From: an uncultured Thermogutta sp.
GTDB taxonomy: Bacteria; Planctomycetota; Planctomycetia; Pirellulales; Thermoguttaceae
Length of the DNA: 64,000 nt
NCBI GenBank assembly: GCA_937128505.1
Contig: CAKZMM010000083.1
Span: 1 to 64,000, forward strand
Reading direction: 5' to 3'
In this document: positions 52,542 to 63,430 of the stretch, piece after piece
How the letters are laid out: each line of letters starts with the position of its first letter
How positions within the stretch are numbered: the stretch's first letter is position 1
Translations under genes and position numbers: made by a program
The notes under the pieces: generated by a model
Told to the model about the DNA's origin: nothing
Database searches by the model: none
Seen by the model: the letters and a program-made list of their open reading frames with translations, nothing else

Positions 52542-54599
52542 ATGGGCGAACGATTTGATCCCTATGTCAAATGGCTCGGCATCCGCGATCCGCGCCGACC
52601 GCCCCACCATTACCGTCTTCTGGGATTGGAGCTTTTCGAAAACGACCCAGAGGTTATTCAAAATGCCGCCGACCGACAGTTGAGCTACGTGCGGCGGTAC
52701 CTTTCAGGGCAATACTCGGGCGAGGCAAAACAGTTGATAGACGAATTGATTGCTGCCCGGGCTTGCTTGCTCAATCCGAGCCATAAGTCGGTTTATGATG
52801 AATGGCTGCGGAAATCCTTGGCGGAGGAATCCCCGCCGCCTGTTCCGTTATCGGATCGTGAAGGAGTGGGAATCGCTCCACTCGGTCCCGAGGCCGACCG
52901 CGACCTCAGTGCCGTTACTTCTCATGGCGAAACGGAAGAAAAACCCGGATTCTTTGCATATTGTGAAGCTTTTTGGAACCGTGTCAAGACTTTCGGGTGG
53001 CAAGGTACGGAGCATTTCTCTCGGAAGGACGAGAGCATTTCAGCCTTTCCGCTGCCCACATATCGCGTTATGCGCTGGTATGCAGCCTTCGGAACCACGG
53101 GGCTTATTGTAACGGTATTGGGTTTGAGTGTTCTGGTATTGGAATGGTTCACTCCCCGTACCGCATCGGCCCCAGGGGTTCAATCTCTTGAAGAAGCGGT
53201 AGCCCATTCGGGGGCAATTGAACCGGCGACCACTTCAGCCGGGCAATCGCTCCTCAAAGAGCAAGTTCAGGCAGAAGGACGCGAAGATGAGGTAGCCCTG
53301 TCGGCCGGGCGACCCGCCGGCCCAAGCGAGTCTTCAACTTCTTCGCTCGCATCGGAAAGCCCCTCCGCTTCAGCCGGTTCGTCTGCGCCGGATAGCTTCG
53401 GAGTTGCCATTTCTGGGACGACGACTTCGAGTACCCCTGTGGTGCCCACCGGAGAGGGAACGACCTCCTCGGTGCAGGAAAAGCTTGTAAGAGAGTCAGC
53501 CGCCGAATCCTCCACCCCAGCGACCAAGACCGAATCCCCCATTTCGGCAGCCGTCGGCGAAGCTTCTTCTGCGGTAACGGCTGCCACCGAAGAGATGGGG
53601 CCAAGCGGTACCGCTTCCTCTGAAGCCATGAGAGATTCCACTTCGGGGGTCGCCGCAGAGCCTGAAGCGGGTGTCGAAGCATCCCCGGTGGTGGCTAAGA
53701 TTCCGGTGCCGGATTCGGCGGCCGTTGCTTCGGCAGAGGCAGAACTTTGGGAGGTATTTAAGAACCTGCCTTTAACCAAAGGGGACCGAAGCCAGGTGGA
53801 AGCGATTCTAGCTCAGCTGGGGCAACTTGCACTGTCCTCCGGTGAGCCTGCCCAACGATATGTGATTTGGCGCCGGGCCATCCAGCTGGCTTCAGAAGCA
53901 GGTTTGGTAAAGTCTTTAAGTGGTTTCGTCGAGCAATTCACCGCTCAATTCGATCTCGAAAAATCGCAGGTACTGACCGAGGCTTTGGCCACGCTTGTGG
54001 AAGCCCCCATGGCAGCAGATGCACGCAAACAGGCAGGCTTGGAGTCGCTTTACGAGGCCATTAGAAGTCGGGAATCAGGCCGATTTGACGATGCCGAACT
54101 GTGGGCTCAGGCTGCCCAAATGTTAGCGCAAAAGGCAAAAAATACCTCCCTCATCCGACAGACGGCGGATTTTATTAACCAGCTGCCGGCTTATAAGCAG
54201 TACTGGCAATGGGCTGAAGAAGCTAAAACGGCGTTACGCGAAAACCCGAACGATGCGGCGGCTCATACGAATCTCGGAGTTTTCCTTTGTTTTTACCGCC
54301 ACTCGCCGGCTTGGGAAGAGGGTCTTTTGCATTTGGGCCAAGGGGAGAATCCGGTGTTTCGCGAGCTTGCCGAAGCTGACCGCGCGATGGCACCTGACGC
54401 TACTGCGGGGGAAAAGGTAGCGATAGGAGATCGGTGGTATGCCGAAGCTCAAAAAGCTGAGGGTCGGATTCACGAGGGAATGCTGAAGCGAGCCATTTTT
54501 TGGTATCAACAAGCCCTACCTCAGTTGACCGGGTTTACGAAAGTACGTGTCGAGAGGCTCCTCCAAAATCTTGCCGCGGCCGACCAAGCTACTCCCTAG
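52542..54599 (+). CDS. DnaJ-like N-terminal domain protein with membrane helix and Ser/Thr/Ala-rich linker
   Basis: 685 residues; ATG 52542 has AAGGAAAG about 9 bases upstream. The first 95 residues (FDPYVKWLGIRDPRRPPHHY, RLLGLELFENDPEVIQNAAD, then LDELI-type helix and LLNPSHKSVYDEWLR) are a J-domain-like module widespread in planctomycetes, often fused to kinases or membrane parts. No HPD motif is present, so Hsp70 stimulation is doubtful. A membrane helix follows at about 185-205 (FGTTGLIVTVLGLSVLVLEW), then 190 residues rich in Ser, Thr, Ala, Glu and Pro, and a helical C-terminal domain with tetratricopeptide-like stretches (YKQYWQWAEEAKTALRENPN, AHTNLGVFLCFYRHSPAWEE). Function unknown; perhaps a cell-envelope scaffold. 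Confidence 0.8.
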   Translation: MGERFDPYVKWLGIRDPRRPPHHYRLLGLELFENDPEVIQNAADRQLSYVRRYLSGQYSGEAKQLIDELIAARACLLNPSHKSVYDEWLRKSLAEESPPPVPLSDREGVGIAPLGPEADRDLSAVTSHGETEEKPGFFAYCEAFWNRVKTFGWQGTEHFSRKDESISAFPLPTYRVMRWYAAFGTTGLIVTVLGLSVLVLEWFTPRTASAPGVQSLEEAVAHSGAIEPATTSAGQSLLKEQVQAEGREDEVALSAGRPAGPSESSTSSLASESPSASAGSSAPDSFGVAISGTTTSSTPVVPTGEGTTSSVQEKLVRESAAESSTPATKTESPISAAVGEASSAVTAATEEMGPSGTASSEAMRDSTSGVAAEPEAGVEASPVVAKIPVPDSAAVASAEAELWEVFKNLPLTKGDRSQVEAILAQLGQLALSSGEPAQRYVIWRRAIQLASEAGLVKSLSGFVEQFTAQFDLEKSQVLTEALATLVEAPMAADARKQAGLESLYEAIRSRESGRFDDAELWAQAAQMLAQKAKNTSLIRQTADFINQLPAYKQYWQWAEEAKTALRENPNDAAAHTNLGVFLCFYRHSPAWEEGLLHLGQGENPVFRELAEADRAMAPDATAGEKVAIGDRWYAEAQKAEGRIHEGMLKRAIFWYQQALPQLTGFTKVRVERLLQNLAAADQATP

Positions 54600-54778
54600 T
54601 GGGGCCCAACAAATTTGGAAATTCCAGTCGGATTTCCAGCGGCACCCGAAGCCGGACAAAAGGATTTAGTGTGATTATGGCGGGATCGAAATCCTCGTTG
54701 TGCCGTGCTGTGACTAGATACGGCACAGACGGCTTAGGATAAATCCTTTTCGCTCTTCCCTCAAAAAGCGTCTGAGTT

Positions 54779-57700
54779 TTAGGCAGCCTGGATTTGCTGT
54801 TCACTCTCCGCAGAAGAGAGCTCTTCGCCGAGGGGACTCCCTTCCAAGGCAGCAACTTCCGTGCTCATGTTCTCGAAGCAGATTGAAACCAGTTTCGATA
54901 CACCGCTTTCTTGCATAGTGACGCCATAGATCGTATTGGCGCAAGTCATGGTTTTCTTGGAGTGGGTAACCAAGATGAACTGCGTGCAGGCGGGAAAGTC
55001 TTGAAGGACTTTGATAAAACGGTCAATATTTGCTTCATCCAAAGCTGCATCTACCTCATCCAACACACAGAAGGGGCTCGGCCGGCTGCGGAATATCGCC
55101 AGCAATAATGCAACGCACGTGAGTGTTTTTTCTCCCCCACTTAGAAGGGAAATGCTTCGCGGCTCTTTTCCGGGAGGTCGCGCGACGATTTCGACGCCGC
55201 TTTCCAACGGGTCCACATTCTCCTCGAGCAGGATGTCGGCGTGCCCTCCCCCGAATAAACTTCGGAACAAGCTGACAAAATGCCCTTTGACCTCTTGAAT
55301 CGTTTCGAGAAATAGCTGCCGACTGTCCGCGTTAATTCTTTCAATAATCCGATTCAGGGCCGATTTTGCTTTGATGAGATCCGCATATTGATTCGCCAAA
55401 TGACCGTAACGAGACTCGAGTTGCTCCAGCTCCTCTAGGGCTTCCAAATTCACATTGCCGAGGGTTTTGATCTTTCGGCGGAGCTGCTCGATTTCCACTT
55501 CCACGGTCGTTCGATCTGTATGCGTTTGTTCCTCCAAGGAAGCTTGGGCCATTTCAAGCTCAATGCCGTAATCCTCACGCAACCGCACCAGCACGTGTTG
55601 TTGCTGATCGAATGCTTGCTGAGCCGCTAAATCCCACTGATGAATTTGATCTTCCAGTTCGCGGAGAGCCTGGCGGATTTGTTGACTTTCCGCCAAAAGG
55701 CCCCGGCGCTCGGCCTGTAATTCTTCACGTGTCTTCCGCTCCTCCCGCAGCCGGCTCATCAAAAATTCCTTAACGACGTATTCCGCCGCGAGCCTCATTT
55801 CGGTCGACAAAATAGCTTGGTTCAACTGACGAAACCGAGACTCGTGGGTACGAAAATCGGCTTCGACTCTGTTCAAGTCGCTGCGTGCCCGATCGGCCCA
55901 TTGTTGCCTCTGAGCTACCTGAGCGCGTCGGCCGGCTAGCTCCCTCTCGCGCCCGGCGAGCTCGTCTTGATATTTCCGAAGTTGTAAAGCGACCCCTTGA
56001 CGCTGGAGTTCCAGATTTTCCTGTTGTCGCTTGAGGTCTTGTAAAGTTTCCTCCAGGGTGCGACGGACTTGCTCGTGCTCATCGCGGCGGTTTTCAAGGC
56101 GCCCCAGCTCGTTTGCCCACGCTATGCGCTGTTCGGCGAGGGATTTGAGCTGCTCCTGCAACTGCCGCTCATGAGTCCCCAGCAATTCTTGCTCTTGCTT
56201 TAGCATCGCGAGCTTGCGCTCCAACACAGCGAGGTTTTGAACCCTACGCTGCTGTTCCGCAGCGAGGGTTGCCAACGCGGTTTCCCGATCGTGGACCTCC
56301 TGCTGGAGGCTTTCCAACAAGTTCATTTGTTCCGCGAGCTCCGTTTGCCATTGGGCTATTCTCTCGCGCAAATGCCGAAGTTCGCTTCGGCGGGAAACCA
56401 AGCCACGGATAGCTTGCCGGGGCCCAATGGTCGTAACACCGTCGCAACCCACCCATTCTCCTGAGAGGGTGACAAAGCTGATACCGGTGCCCAGGTTTCG
56501 GGTAAGCTCTAAAGCCCGACGAAGGTGATCTACCACCCAAATGCCGCCTAAGAGCCGCTCCAAAAGCGGACGAAACGCCGCCTCCGTGTGAACAAGCGAG
56601 TCAACCCGGGCAATTACCCCTGGTTGACCGTAAAGATTAATGGGCCGTAACGGCGGCCACGGAGGCAAATCATTCAGCCAAAGAATACCCGCTTGCCCTT
56701 CTAGTTCCCCACTGAGGGAGGCCAAAAAATCCAGTAACTCCGGATCCGGATAGGCGACTAAGTACTGGCTGCGATCGCCAAGAGCCAAGTCGATCAGACT
56801 TGCCGCCTCCCATTCCACGCGAATCAGATCGACCAAAAGGCCCACGAGATGTCGCAGCGGACCATCGGGCGAAGTTTCCTTTATTTGCAAAAGTTGCCGC
56901 GTCCCAGGAGCAACCCCTTCTAGGGATCTCTCCCACTGCTCGAGAATTGCCATTCGCTCGGCGGCCGCTGCATGATGCTGACGCGCTTCGTTCACCTGTT
57001 CCCGATGAAGCGAAAGTCTCCGCCGTAATTCCGCCAGTTCCTCCTGAGCTTTCTGCCAAGCTTCGGTACACGCGTTTAACGCTGATTGCTCGGTGCTCTG
57101 TTGGGCCTCCGTTTGCTCGAGATCCTGCCGTATTTGTTCGTAACGGGCCCGGAGTTCCTGGAGCTGAAGTGTGAGCCGGTTACCCGCTTCAATGGCGGAT
57201 TCGTCTTGTGCGCGAATAGCCGCGCAAGAAGCCTCCAGTTGGGCAATCGCCTGCACACCCTGAAGGTGCTTTGCCCGATTTTCCTCAATCTGCGCCCTGA
57301 GTTCTTGGAGTTGTTGCTCAAGGAGTTTGTCAGCTTGTTTGATACGCTCGAGAGCTTCTGCAGCTTCCTGGCAATGTCGCTCCGCTTCCAGAAGGCGTTT
57401 TTCGGCCTCCTCATGGTTTACTAGTTCAAGTCTGACTTGCACAAGGGTACTCAGCCATTGCTCCCGAAGTCGACCGAGGCGGACATCTACTTCCCGCAGC
57501 ATCTGGAATTCATGCTCCAATTGCGACTGTATCGCAGCGATCCTCTCTCGGACTTGAGCGGCATCGGCCTCGAGCCGATTTAACCTTTCGTCCTGATTCG
57601 CCAAGGCAGCTTCCAGATGAGCAAAGCGGCTCTCAAGGCTATTCAGGGTCTCAGATGTCGCACTATGCTGGTGCCGGAATCGTTCGAGTGCTTCGCGGCA

Positions 57701-58426
57701 TTCGCGCAGTCGATTATTCCAAGCACTCCAATCGACTTGCGCGAGGACCAAACGTAATTGCTGAAGCCGGTCCGTGTATTGCTGGTATCGGCGTGCCTTA
57801 GCGGCCTGGGCTCGCAGGCTTTTGAGTCGGCTTTCCAGCTCATTGACAAGATCCCGCAGCCGAAGCAGACTTTGTTCAATTCGCTCCAGCCTTCGTTGGG
57901 CTTCCTGCTTTTTTAGTCTGTAGCGGCTGATACCGGCGGCTTCCTCGAAGATAACTCGGCGATCCCGGGGCGAAGATTGCAGCAGAATGTCCACCTTCCC
58001 TTGTTCAATCACACAGTAAGCACTTGTGCCCAACCCCGTTCCGCTGAGCAAATCGCGCAGATCTCTGAGCCGACATACTTGTCGGTTCAGAAGATACTCG
58101 CCTTCACCCCCGCGGTAGAAACGACGGGTGATGTGTACCTCTTGGGTGTCGATCGGAAGTATTCCGGAGGTATTATCGAGCGTTACGGTGATTTCCGCTG
58201 CGTTCATGGGCCTCCGCGTGCTGGATCCGTTGAAGATCACGTCCGCCATTTCTTGACCGCGAAGGCTCTTGACGCTCTGTTCCCCCAGTACCCATTTGAT
58301 GGCGTCGACCACATTCGATTTACCGGAGCCATTCGGACCGACAATCGCCGTAATCCCCGGCGGGAATTCAAACCAGGTTCGTTCCGCGAAGCTCTTAAAC
58401 CCGAATAGCTCTAACGCTTTGAGCAT
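54779..58426 (-). CDS. smc: Chromosome segregation ATPase SMC
   Basis: 1215 residues. Walker A is GPNGSGKS at residues 30-37 in the N-terminal head; the C-terminal head has the ABC signature [19 protein letters not shown] and Walker [21 protein letters not shown]. Between them lie two long coiled coils around a hinge at about 500-680 ([56 protein letters not shown]). The Q-loop 'VIEQGKVD' is present. SMC homodimers compact and segregate the chromosome together with ScpA and ScpB; neither partner gene is in the window. ATG 58426 has AGGTGA about 9 bases upstream. The last 50 residues after the head are an acidic tail. Confidence 0.95.
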   Translation of the reverse strand: MLKALELFGFKSFAERTWFEFPPGITAIVGPNGSGKSNVVDAIKWVLGEQSVKSLRGQEMADVIFNGSSTRRPMNAAEITVTLDNTSGILPIDTQEVHITRRFYRGGEGEYLLNRQVCRLRDLRDLLSGTGLGTSAYCVIEQGKVDILLQSSPRDRRVIFEEAAGISRYRLKKQEAQRRLERIEQSLLRLRDLVNELESRLKSLRAQAAKARRYQQYTDRLQQLRLVLAQVDWSAWNNRLRECREALERFRHQHSATSETLNSLESRFAHLEAALANQDERLNRLEADAAQVRERIAAIQSQLEHEFQMLREVDVRLGRLREQWLSTLVQVRLELVNHEEAEKRLLEAERHCQEAAEALERIKQADKLLEQQLQELRAQIEENRAKHLQGVQAIAQLEASCAAIRAQDESAIEAGNRLTLQLQELRARYEQIRQDLEQTEAQQSTEQSALNACTEAWQKAQEELAELRRRLSLHREQVNEARQHHAAAAERMAILEQWERSLEGVAPGTRQLLQIKETSPDGPLRHLVGLLVDLIRVEWEAASLIDLALGDRSQYLVAYPDPELLDFLASLSGELEGQAGILWLNDLPPWPPLRPINLYGQPGVIARVDSLVHTEAAFRPLLERLLGGIWVVDHLRRALELTRNLGTGISFVTLSGEWVGCDGVTTIGPRQAIRGLVSRRSELRHLRERIAQWQTELAEQMNLLESLQQEVHDRETALATLAAEQQRRVQNLAVLERKLAMLKQEQELLGTHERQLQEQLKSLAEQRIAWANELGRLENRRDEHEQVRRTLEETLQDLKRQQENLELQRQGVALQLRKYQDELAGRERELAGRRAQVAQRQQWADRARSDLNRVEADFRTHESRFRQLNQAILSTEMRLAAEYVVKEFLMSRLREERKTREELQAERRGLLAESQQIRQALRELEDQIHQWDLAAQQAFDQQQHVLVRLREDYGIELEMAQASLEEQTHTDRTTVEVEIEQLRRKIKTLGNVNLEALEELEQLESRYGHLANQYADLIKAKSALNRIIERINADSRQLFLETIQEVKGHFVSLFRSLFGGGHADILLEENVDPLESGVEIVARPPGKEPRSISLLSGGEKTLTCVALLLAIFRSRPSPFCVLDEVDAALDEANIDRFIKVLQDFPACTQFILVTHSKKTMTCANTIYGVTMQESGVSKLVSICFENMSTEVAALEGSPLGEELSSAESEQQIQAA

Positions 58427-59309
58427 AAAACTGACTCACCTAGCAATGATTTCCTGCGAACATGCCGAACCGAAAAAAAGTTGGAGGATAGCTAATACGA
58501 AATCACGATAGCCAAAACAAAATACACTCGATACCCCGCGATGAAACACGCCTTGCCGCGGAAAGCCGCACCACCGGAAAATCAATATCCCCAATAAACA
58601 AGGCGATAGGGATCTCCCTTTTAGGTCTTTCACTAAGTCTCCACAGCGCTCCCAAGCCCGACAATCATTACGGCCCCTCAACCGTCATGACCCGTTCACA
58701 AATAGATTGACGCCGCTTTGGCGATACCGGATTTATCTTACCGCGAGGATGCCAGCCGGGGCCGTTAATTTTGGGCTTTCCCTCGTTAAGATTTTTGAGA
58801 ATTGCTTCCTGAATTGCTTAATTATCCTAACTTGCCAATTTGCGCCAACGGTGTTTTTTCGGCCCAAAAATTGATTCGGAAGCAATCGCCTCCCCAGTCG
58901 CGCCGGCTCTACCTAGCGACCCCAAAAACGGAGTTAGTTCTGCCCCCTCAGACTCCTTCCCACGCCTCTCCTCAGGTAATCAAAGCCCTGCGCGGCCCCG
59001 TCAGGCCCGGCCTGAGACTACCCCCTCCGCAAACTAGAGGTCAATCCCGAGGGGGTGGGCTTCCTGTCCAGTGCTTGACGGATCGATCTGGCGAATCCAA
59101 AAAGCCGCAGCAGTAGAGGAAATCATGCTTGTGACACGAGCGGGAACAGACGCGATTCCGACTTTACTCCACCGCGCGAGGGAGAAAATGTGGTCAAGTC
59201 TGTGGTGCCTAACGATTACTCGCACGATCTTAGTCCAGTCGCGCGGTGTCAACGGCGAATTTGACGTGTGCCCCCTGTGGGGCAAAAGCGATCCCGTGCA
59301 AGTGGCTCG
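58427..59309. other. Gene-free spacer
   Basis: 883 bp between smc and the agmatine deiminase gene, both on the minus strand. Short ORFs on both strands have no family features. The smc promoter should be within the first 150 bases, but no clear boxes stand out. Confidence 0.35.
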
Positions 59310-60440
59310 TTAGCACGGCGGTGCCGGTTCCTGCTGGGTAATGCAGTGATACGCCCCCAACCCCCAGCATAAATCGCGAGCCGGCAGACCGACAACGCGG
59401 CGCCCGGGGAAAAGCCGGCCCAAAATGTTCTGCGCTTGAACATCAGCCGGATCGTCAAACGCTGGCACAATTACAAGCTGATTCGCGATGTAGAAGTTCA
59501 GGTAGCTGGCGGGAACCCGCTGGTTTTCGATCTCAATCGGTCGGGGCATAGGTATGGGTATGAGCTCCACGGGACGCCCCTCGGCATCCTCTGCCGCCGA
59601 TAGTTGCCGCCACAATTCGCGGAGCGGCCCGTAATTAATATCGGCCGGGTCTTGCTCGCTTGCCACCACAACCACCCTCGGGCCCACAAAGCGCGCCAGT
59701 TGGTCTACATGTCCATCCGTGTCGTCCCCGGCAATCATGGCCTCCACCCAAATAATCCGCGCGACCCCGAAAAAAGCCTTTAAGCATTCGGAAAGGAACT
59801 CTTGGCTGACGTAAGGATTCCGGTTTGGATTAAGCAGGCAATTCCGTGCTGCCAAGAGCGTGCCGCGACCGTCGGTGTCGACCGCTCCGCCTTCCAACAC
59901 CAGGGGCACTACGAAGCGATAGTATCCCAATCGTTCGGCGATTTGCCGGGGAACCAAATTATCCAAATCATAGGGCGGATATTTGTTCCCCCAGGCGTTG
60001 TAACGCCAGTCTACGAGAACCAAAGGCGGCTGACAACATTCGGAAATAAGAAAAATTGGCCCGTGATCTCGCATCCATGCGTCGTTAGTCGGAATGTCGA
60101 ATAGCTCCACATTCGGGAGGTCGCCTACCATCTCTTGGGCCTGGCGCAGAACGTCACCAGTGCCGGCTGCAATTCGAATCCCTTCCACCTGACGAAGCTC
60201 ACGAACTAAGCGGGCCCAAATCGACGCAATTCCCTCAAATCGACCTGGCCAACTATGCGGATTATGGGGCCAAGAAAGCCACGTTGCCCAATGGGGTTCC
60301 CATTCCGCCGGCATTCGATACCCGTATGCCGCGGGCGTGAGGCCTTCCCGAATCTGCCTTTCGAGCCATTCGAGTTCGTTGCCCTCTATTGGGGAAAACT
60401 TCGGTAGTAAAGCGCGTTGGCTTGCTGAGTACACCGTCAT
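59310..60440 (-). CDS. aguA: Agmatine deiminase / peptidyl-arginine deiminase family
   Basis: 376 residues from ATG 60440, with AGAGGATAG just upstream. Family motifs of the guanidine-modifying fold: PAEWEPHWATWLSWPHNPHS, NDAWMRDHGPIFLI, VLEGGAVDTDGRGTLLAAR, WVEAMIAGDDTDGHVDQLAR and the nucleophile Cys366 in GLGAYHCITQQEP. The enzyme hydrolyses agmatine to N-carbamoylputrescine and ammonia, feeding putrescine synthesis in the cytoplasm. The usual partner N-carbamoylputrescine amidase is not next to it. A porphyromonas-type peptidylarginine deiminase activity is the alternative reading of the same fold, but no signal peptide is seen. Confidence 0.88.
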   Translation of the reverse strand: MTVYSASQRALLPKFSPIEGNELEWLERQIREGLTPAAYGYRMPAEWEPHWATWLSWPHNPHSWPGRFEGIASIWARLVRELRQVEGIRIAAGTGDVLRQAQEMVGDLPNVELFDIPTNDAWMRDHGPIFLISECCQPPLVLVDWRYNAWGNKYPPYDLDNLVPRQIAERLGYYRFVVPLVLEGGAVDTDGRGTLLAARNCLLNPNRNPYVSQEFLSECLKAFFGVARIIWVEAMIAGDDTDGHVDQLARFVGPRVVVVASEQDPADINYGPLRELWRQLSAAEDAEGRPVELIPIPMPRPIEIENQRVPASYLNFYIANQLVIVPAFDDPADVQAQNILGRLFPGRRVVGLPARDLCWGLGAYHCITQQEPAPPC

Positions 60441-60815
60441 CTATCCTCTTGCCGTCATGAATCGCGTGATCATTGCCCGAGAAAGACCTATTCCCACTTT
60501 GGGTTCTTCCAGCCACTGAACTGCATTAGTTCTTCTGCTGCGGAGCCTTTTGGTGCGAAAGCTCTGCGGTGAGGTTTGTACAGATTTGGTTTGTCCTCTA
60601 GGAGAGCCCGGAGCTGCACAACGGCCGGCGGGGCCGTCTTGCCCCGGACAGGCTGCCGCAGTCTACGGGTGCATTACTTCAGCGAAATCCCCTAGCAATT
60701 TTCTGAACCAAGCAAGATAAGCAAAACCTTATTGGGCCGGCGGGATTTTTAAACTGATACGCTTCAATAACCGATGCCCCTGGTACCGCCACCAAAAAGC
60801 TTCATCGAAATCGAA
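60441..60815. other. Spacer, nothing recognised
   Basis: 375 bp between the DUF1573 gene and agmatine deiminase, both on the minus strand. No ORF or hairpin stands out. Confidence 0.35.
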
Positions 60816-61907
60816 CTACGGTTGGGCCATTTTCTCGACCGGAACCAGAGAAGAGTCGGCCGATTCAGAAGAAGGCGCGTCGCTTGCTGTTGCACCACTA
60901 CTCACAACTTGGGCGGTGATGGGAATTTCGATTGCAGCCATCCCTCCAACATCCGTTTCTAAGCGAATCATGCCCTGGATTTTTCCCACGCTCATGGGTG
61001 CAGTGAACTCGATGGATACCAAGTGGAGGTTTGATTTTTTTCCGGGAAGCTTGGCCTTGAAGCTTTCGCTTGGTAGTTCGATCTTACTAATTTCAAACGG
61101 TCCGCTCCCCTGGACCACTACCGTTCGCGTGACCGTTTGCCCCGGTGCAAGGAGTCCCAGAAGCAGCGGAGAAGGGCGCGCGGAGATCGCCGGTGCAACG
61201 TAGCCCTCCAGAGTGACATATAGATGCGAAAACTTCGGGTCAGGATCGTTTGTGATTAAAACCACCTGATCCCGCAGATAACCGATCGGGGCCTCGGCCT
61301 TAATGCGAGCCATTAACTGATAAGTGACACGAGAAAGATGCCGGCTCAACTCCTTGAGTTCCGTCTCCACGTAGGGCGGGGCTTCTATACGCGTGATTTG
61401 CCACGTGGGGCGACCCGCATAGTTTGCGGTAAGGCTGACCGGTTCGCTCGCCGTGCCGGCGACGATGGTCCCGAAAGCAAGGCTCCCCGGCTCCAAAACC
61501 ACGTCGCTGCGAATGTACACGTAACAATGGAGTTGAACCTCTGCGGGAAAAGGCTCGCTGAAGCGAACTCGGATGGTTGCTTCCTTTTGCCCTTGAAATT
61601 GAAGCGTGTTGACCGTGGCAACCACCTCGCCTTCCTCGTTCGTTTTTAAAAGGGACTTGGTTACCTGTGGCACGGTGCATCCGCAGGAGGAGGTGATGGA
61701 CTCCACCCGGACATCTTCTACATAAAGATTCTTAAAACGGAAGCGATGTTCCACCTTCTGGCCGCGAAGAACAATCCCAAAATCGTGGCTCAGATGATCG
61801 AACATGGCTTTGGCCCAATCCTGGGCGCAGAGTTCGCTAGCTCCGAATAAGATCAAGCCCAGCATCGCCAGAAGCGATATTCGCTTTTTTCGCATGGTTA
61901 CAACCAT
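60816..61907 (-). CDS. Exported DUF1573 protein
   Basis: 363 residues from ATG 61907; ATG 61895 four codons in is equally likely and has AGGATGG upstream. A signal peptide is clear (RISLLAMLGLILFGASELCA). The DUF1573 module follows: FDHLSHDFGIVLRGQKVEHR, FRFKNLYVEDVRVESITSSC and GCTVPQVTKSLLKTNEEGEV, then two further immunoglobulin-like beta units (LEPGSLAFGTIVAGTASEPV, ARPSPLLLGLLAPGQTVTRT). Such ASH/PapD-like proteins are numerous in planctomycetes and Bacteroidetes and are thought to sit at the cell surface or in the periplasm; their role is unknown. The C-terminal 25 residues are Ser-rich. Confidence 0.85.
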   Translation of the reverse strand: MVVTMRKKRISLLAMLGLILFGASELCAQDWAKAMFDHLSHDFGIVLRGQKVEHRFRFKNLYVEDVRVESITSSCGCTVPQVTKSLLKTNEEGEVVATVNTLQFQGQKEATIRVRFSEPFPAEVQLHCYVYIRSDVVLEPGSLAFGTIVAGTASEPVSLTANYAGRPTWQITRIEAPPYVETELKELSRHLSRVTYQLMARIKAEAPIGYLRDQVVLITNDPDPKFSHLYVTLEGYVAPAISARPSPLLLGLLAPGQTVTRTVVVQGSGPFEISKIELPSESFKAKLPGKKSNLHLVSIEFTAPMSVGKIQGMIRLETDVGGMAAIEIPITAQVVSSGATASDAPSSESADSSLVPVEKMAQP

Positions 61908-62124
61908 CCTGACCTGAACCCCAGCTTCCTAACCACGCCTGGGTACGTTGTAGTTTGCTGAGACTCGGGGATTGGTATCTCCAATCGGAAGAATTCGGTC
62001 GTTATCAAAAAAATGGATTCCCTCGGCGTAGAAGGGCAGTAGTTAGGTCGCAGCAACGTCATTTCTTTGGTTAGGGAAACCGAGGGGGGCGGGAGGCATT
62101 TTTGGGGGCGGCCTCGGGAAGGAG

Positions 62125-62781
62125 CTAACGCTTTAGTTCCAGTCCCACAACCTTGCACGCGAAATGGAGGCCATCGACCGCAGTCTTGCCGTAAAAATCG
62201 CATCCTGCGGCTTTGCTCAGCAAGTCGCTGGCAGCAGCTCCTCCCACCATCACGGCGATTTTATCGCGAAGCCCGGCGCGGCGAATCGCATCCATCGTCG
62301 CGGTGACCGAACTGTAGCAAGTGGTCAGCAAAAGACTCATGCCTACCACGGAAGGTTGGTGCTGACGAATAGCATGCACAAATTTCTCGGGGGGAACGTC
62401 GACACCCAAGTCCACCACATCGAAGCCGGAGCCACGCAACATCATGACCACGATATCTTTGCCGATGTCATGGACATCGTATTGCACCGTACCGATCAAG
62501 GCCTTGGGCCTGGCGCCCCCGGTATCTCGCACTGCCGATCGCTCCAAAATCGGGGCCAATTCGTCCGTCACCCGCTTCATGATCATTCCCCCGAACATCA
62601 AGTCGGGGATAAAGCACTCATCGCGGCTGAATCGGTTGCCTAACTCAATCATCCCTTGATTGCACTCGGCCAAAATTTGGTTGGCCGGGACATTAGCCGC
62701 CAAACGTTCCCGGACCAAACGAAGCACGGTCTCCTCATCGCAGCGTGCCAAAGCTTCCACCAAGTCGCTTGTTTCTGTCAT
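62125..62781 (-). CDS. Corrinoid (cobalamin-binding) protein of a methyltransferase system
   Basis: 218 residues. The N-terminal helical cap domain (LVEALARCDEETVLRLVRER, ECNQGMIELGNRFSRDECFI, PDLMFGGMIMKRVTDELAPI) is followed by a B12-binding Rossmann domain with the cobalt-ligand motif D102-V-H104-D-I-G107 (VQYDVHDIGKDIVVMMLRG), then GMSLLLTTCY and VMVGGAAASDLLSKAAGCDF. This matches MtaC/MttC-type corrinoid proteins that carry a methyl group between a substrate-specific methyltransferase and an acceptor. The UroD-type methyltransferase gene about 0.75 kb upstream on the same strand is the probable partner. Confidence 0.9.
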   Translation of the reverse strand: MTETSDLVEALARCDEETVLRLVRERLAANVPANQILAECNQGMIELGNRFSRDECFIPDLMFGGMIMKRVTDELAPILERSAVRDTGGARPKALIGTVQYDVHDIGKDIVVMMLRGSGFDVVDLGVDVPPEKFVHAIRQHQPSVVGMSLLLTTCYSSVTATMDAIRRAGLRDKIAVMVGGAAASDLLSKAAGCDFYGKTAVDGLHFACKVVGLELKR

Positions 62782-63062
62782 AGCATGATGGCCTCAAATC
62801 GAGTGGTTAGGGCAAAGGTTTCATGTGTTTAGTGCGGAGGTATAACGCGGTCGGTCTTACGAATTGGGAGCGCGAAATTTAAGGCCGCAAAACACCGTAT
62901 GACCAGCCGTACTTTTGCCAAGGCTTCATCCCTGGGCCACTAATGTCGGATGACCTCACCTGTAAAATTAGTACTGTCGTCGTTATACTGAACTTGAAAT
63001 TTCGATTTTTGGACCTGCTCCGCAATGCCTTCATGGCAAATGAGGTCAGCAGCCAAACTCAG

Positions 63063-63260
63063 CTAAAAAGATAACAAACATTGCCAAATATAAAGGTACC
63101 CCAAAGTGTCAATTTCTTCCCAAATCTGTTTAACCAATCCTTCGTCGCCTTCAATCGGCGGAAATTCCTCCTTTTTTCGTTCCCAGGGAAAGCAGGTTCC
63201 AGGGGGCCGTGATATCTGCTCGATAGGCATCACTTGATGGGAAGTTGCCGCTTCATTCAT
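63063..63260 (-). CDS. Possible small protein, unknown function
   Basis: 65 residues from ATG 63260, with GAGG about 7 bases before it; an earlier in-frame ATG lies at 63278. The sequence (MNEAATSHQVMPIEQISRPP, then CFPWERKKEEFPPIEGDEGL and VKQIWEEIDTLGYLYIW) has a reasonable amino-acid composition and lies between the UroD-type and corrinoid genes on the same strand. I recognise no family. It may equally be chance. Confidence 0.35.
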   Translation of the reverse strand: MNEAATSHQVMPIEQISRPPGTCFPWERKKEEFPPIEGDEGLVKQIWEEIDTLGYLYIWQCLLSF

Positions 63261-63344
63261 GGCATGCCTCGCTTCCAACGGAAAAAACTAATCAAAAACT
63301 CAGAGACAAACCACGGGCAGATCCAGCTATTAACCTGTTTACCA

Positions 63345-63430
63345 TTAACTTGTCTGCCTGCCCGATATATCCCTTAAACCATAACTTGTCTGCTTGCCCG
63401 ATATAACCTTGTCTGCTTGCCGCATACAAC
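63345..63430. repeat. Three imperfect repeats of a ~24-base unit
   Basis: The unit ACTTGTCTGC-C/T-TGCCCGATATA occurs at 63348-63368, 63384-63404 and, decayed (CTTGTCTGCTTGCCGCATACA), at 63408-63428. Start points of TTGTCTG are 63350, 63386 and 63409, so the spacing is irregular. It lies about 100 bases beyond the stop codon of the UroD-type gene. Confidence 0.6.

Noticed and set aside
53267..53779. 170-codon minus-strand ORF rich in Ala, Ser and Glu
   Set aside because: Mirror of the low-complexity linker of the DnaJ-like protein; compositional artefact.
62782..63060. Cobalamin riboswitch before the corrinoid gene
   Set aside because: No B12-box-like sequence or conserved core could be seen on the minus strand.
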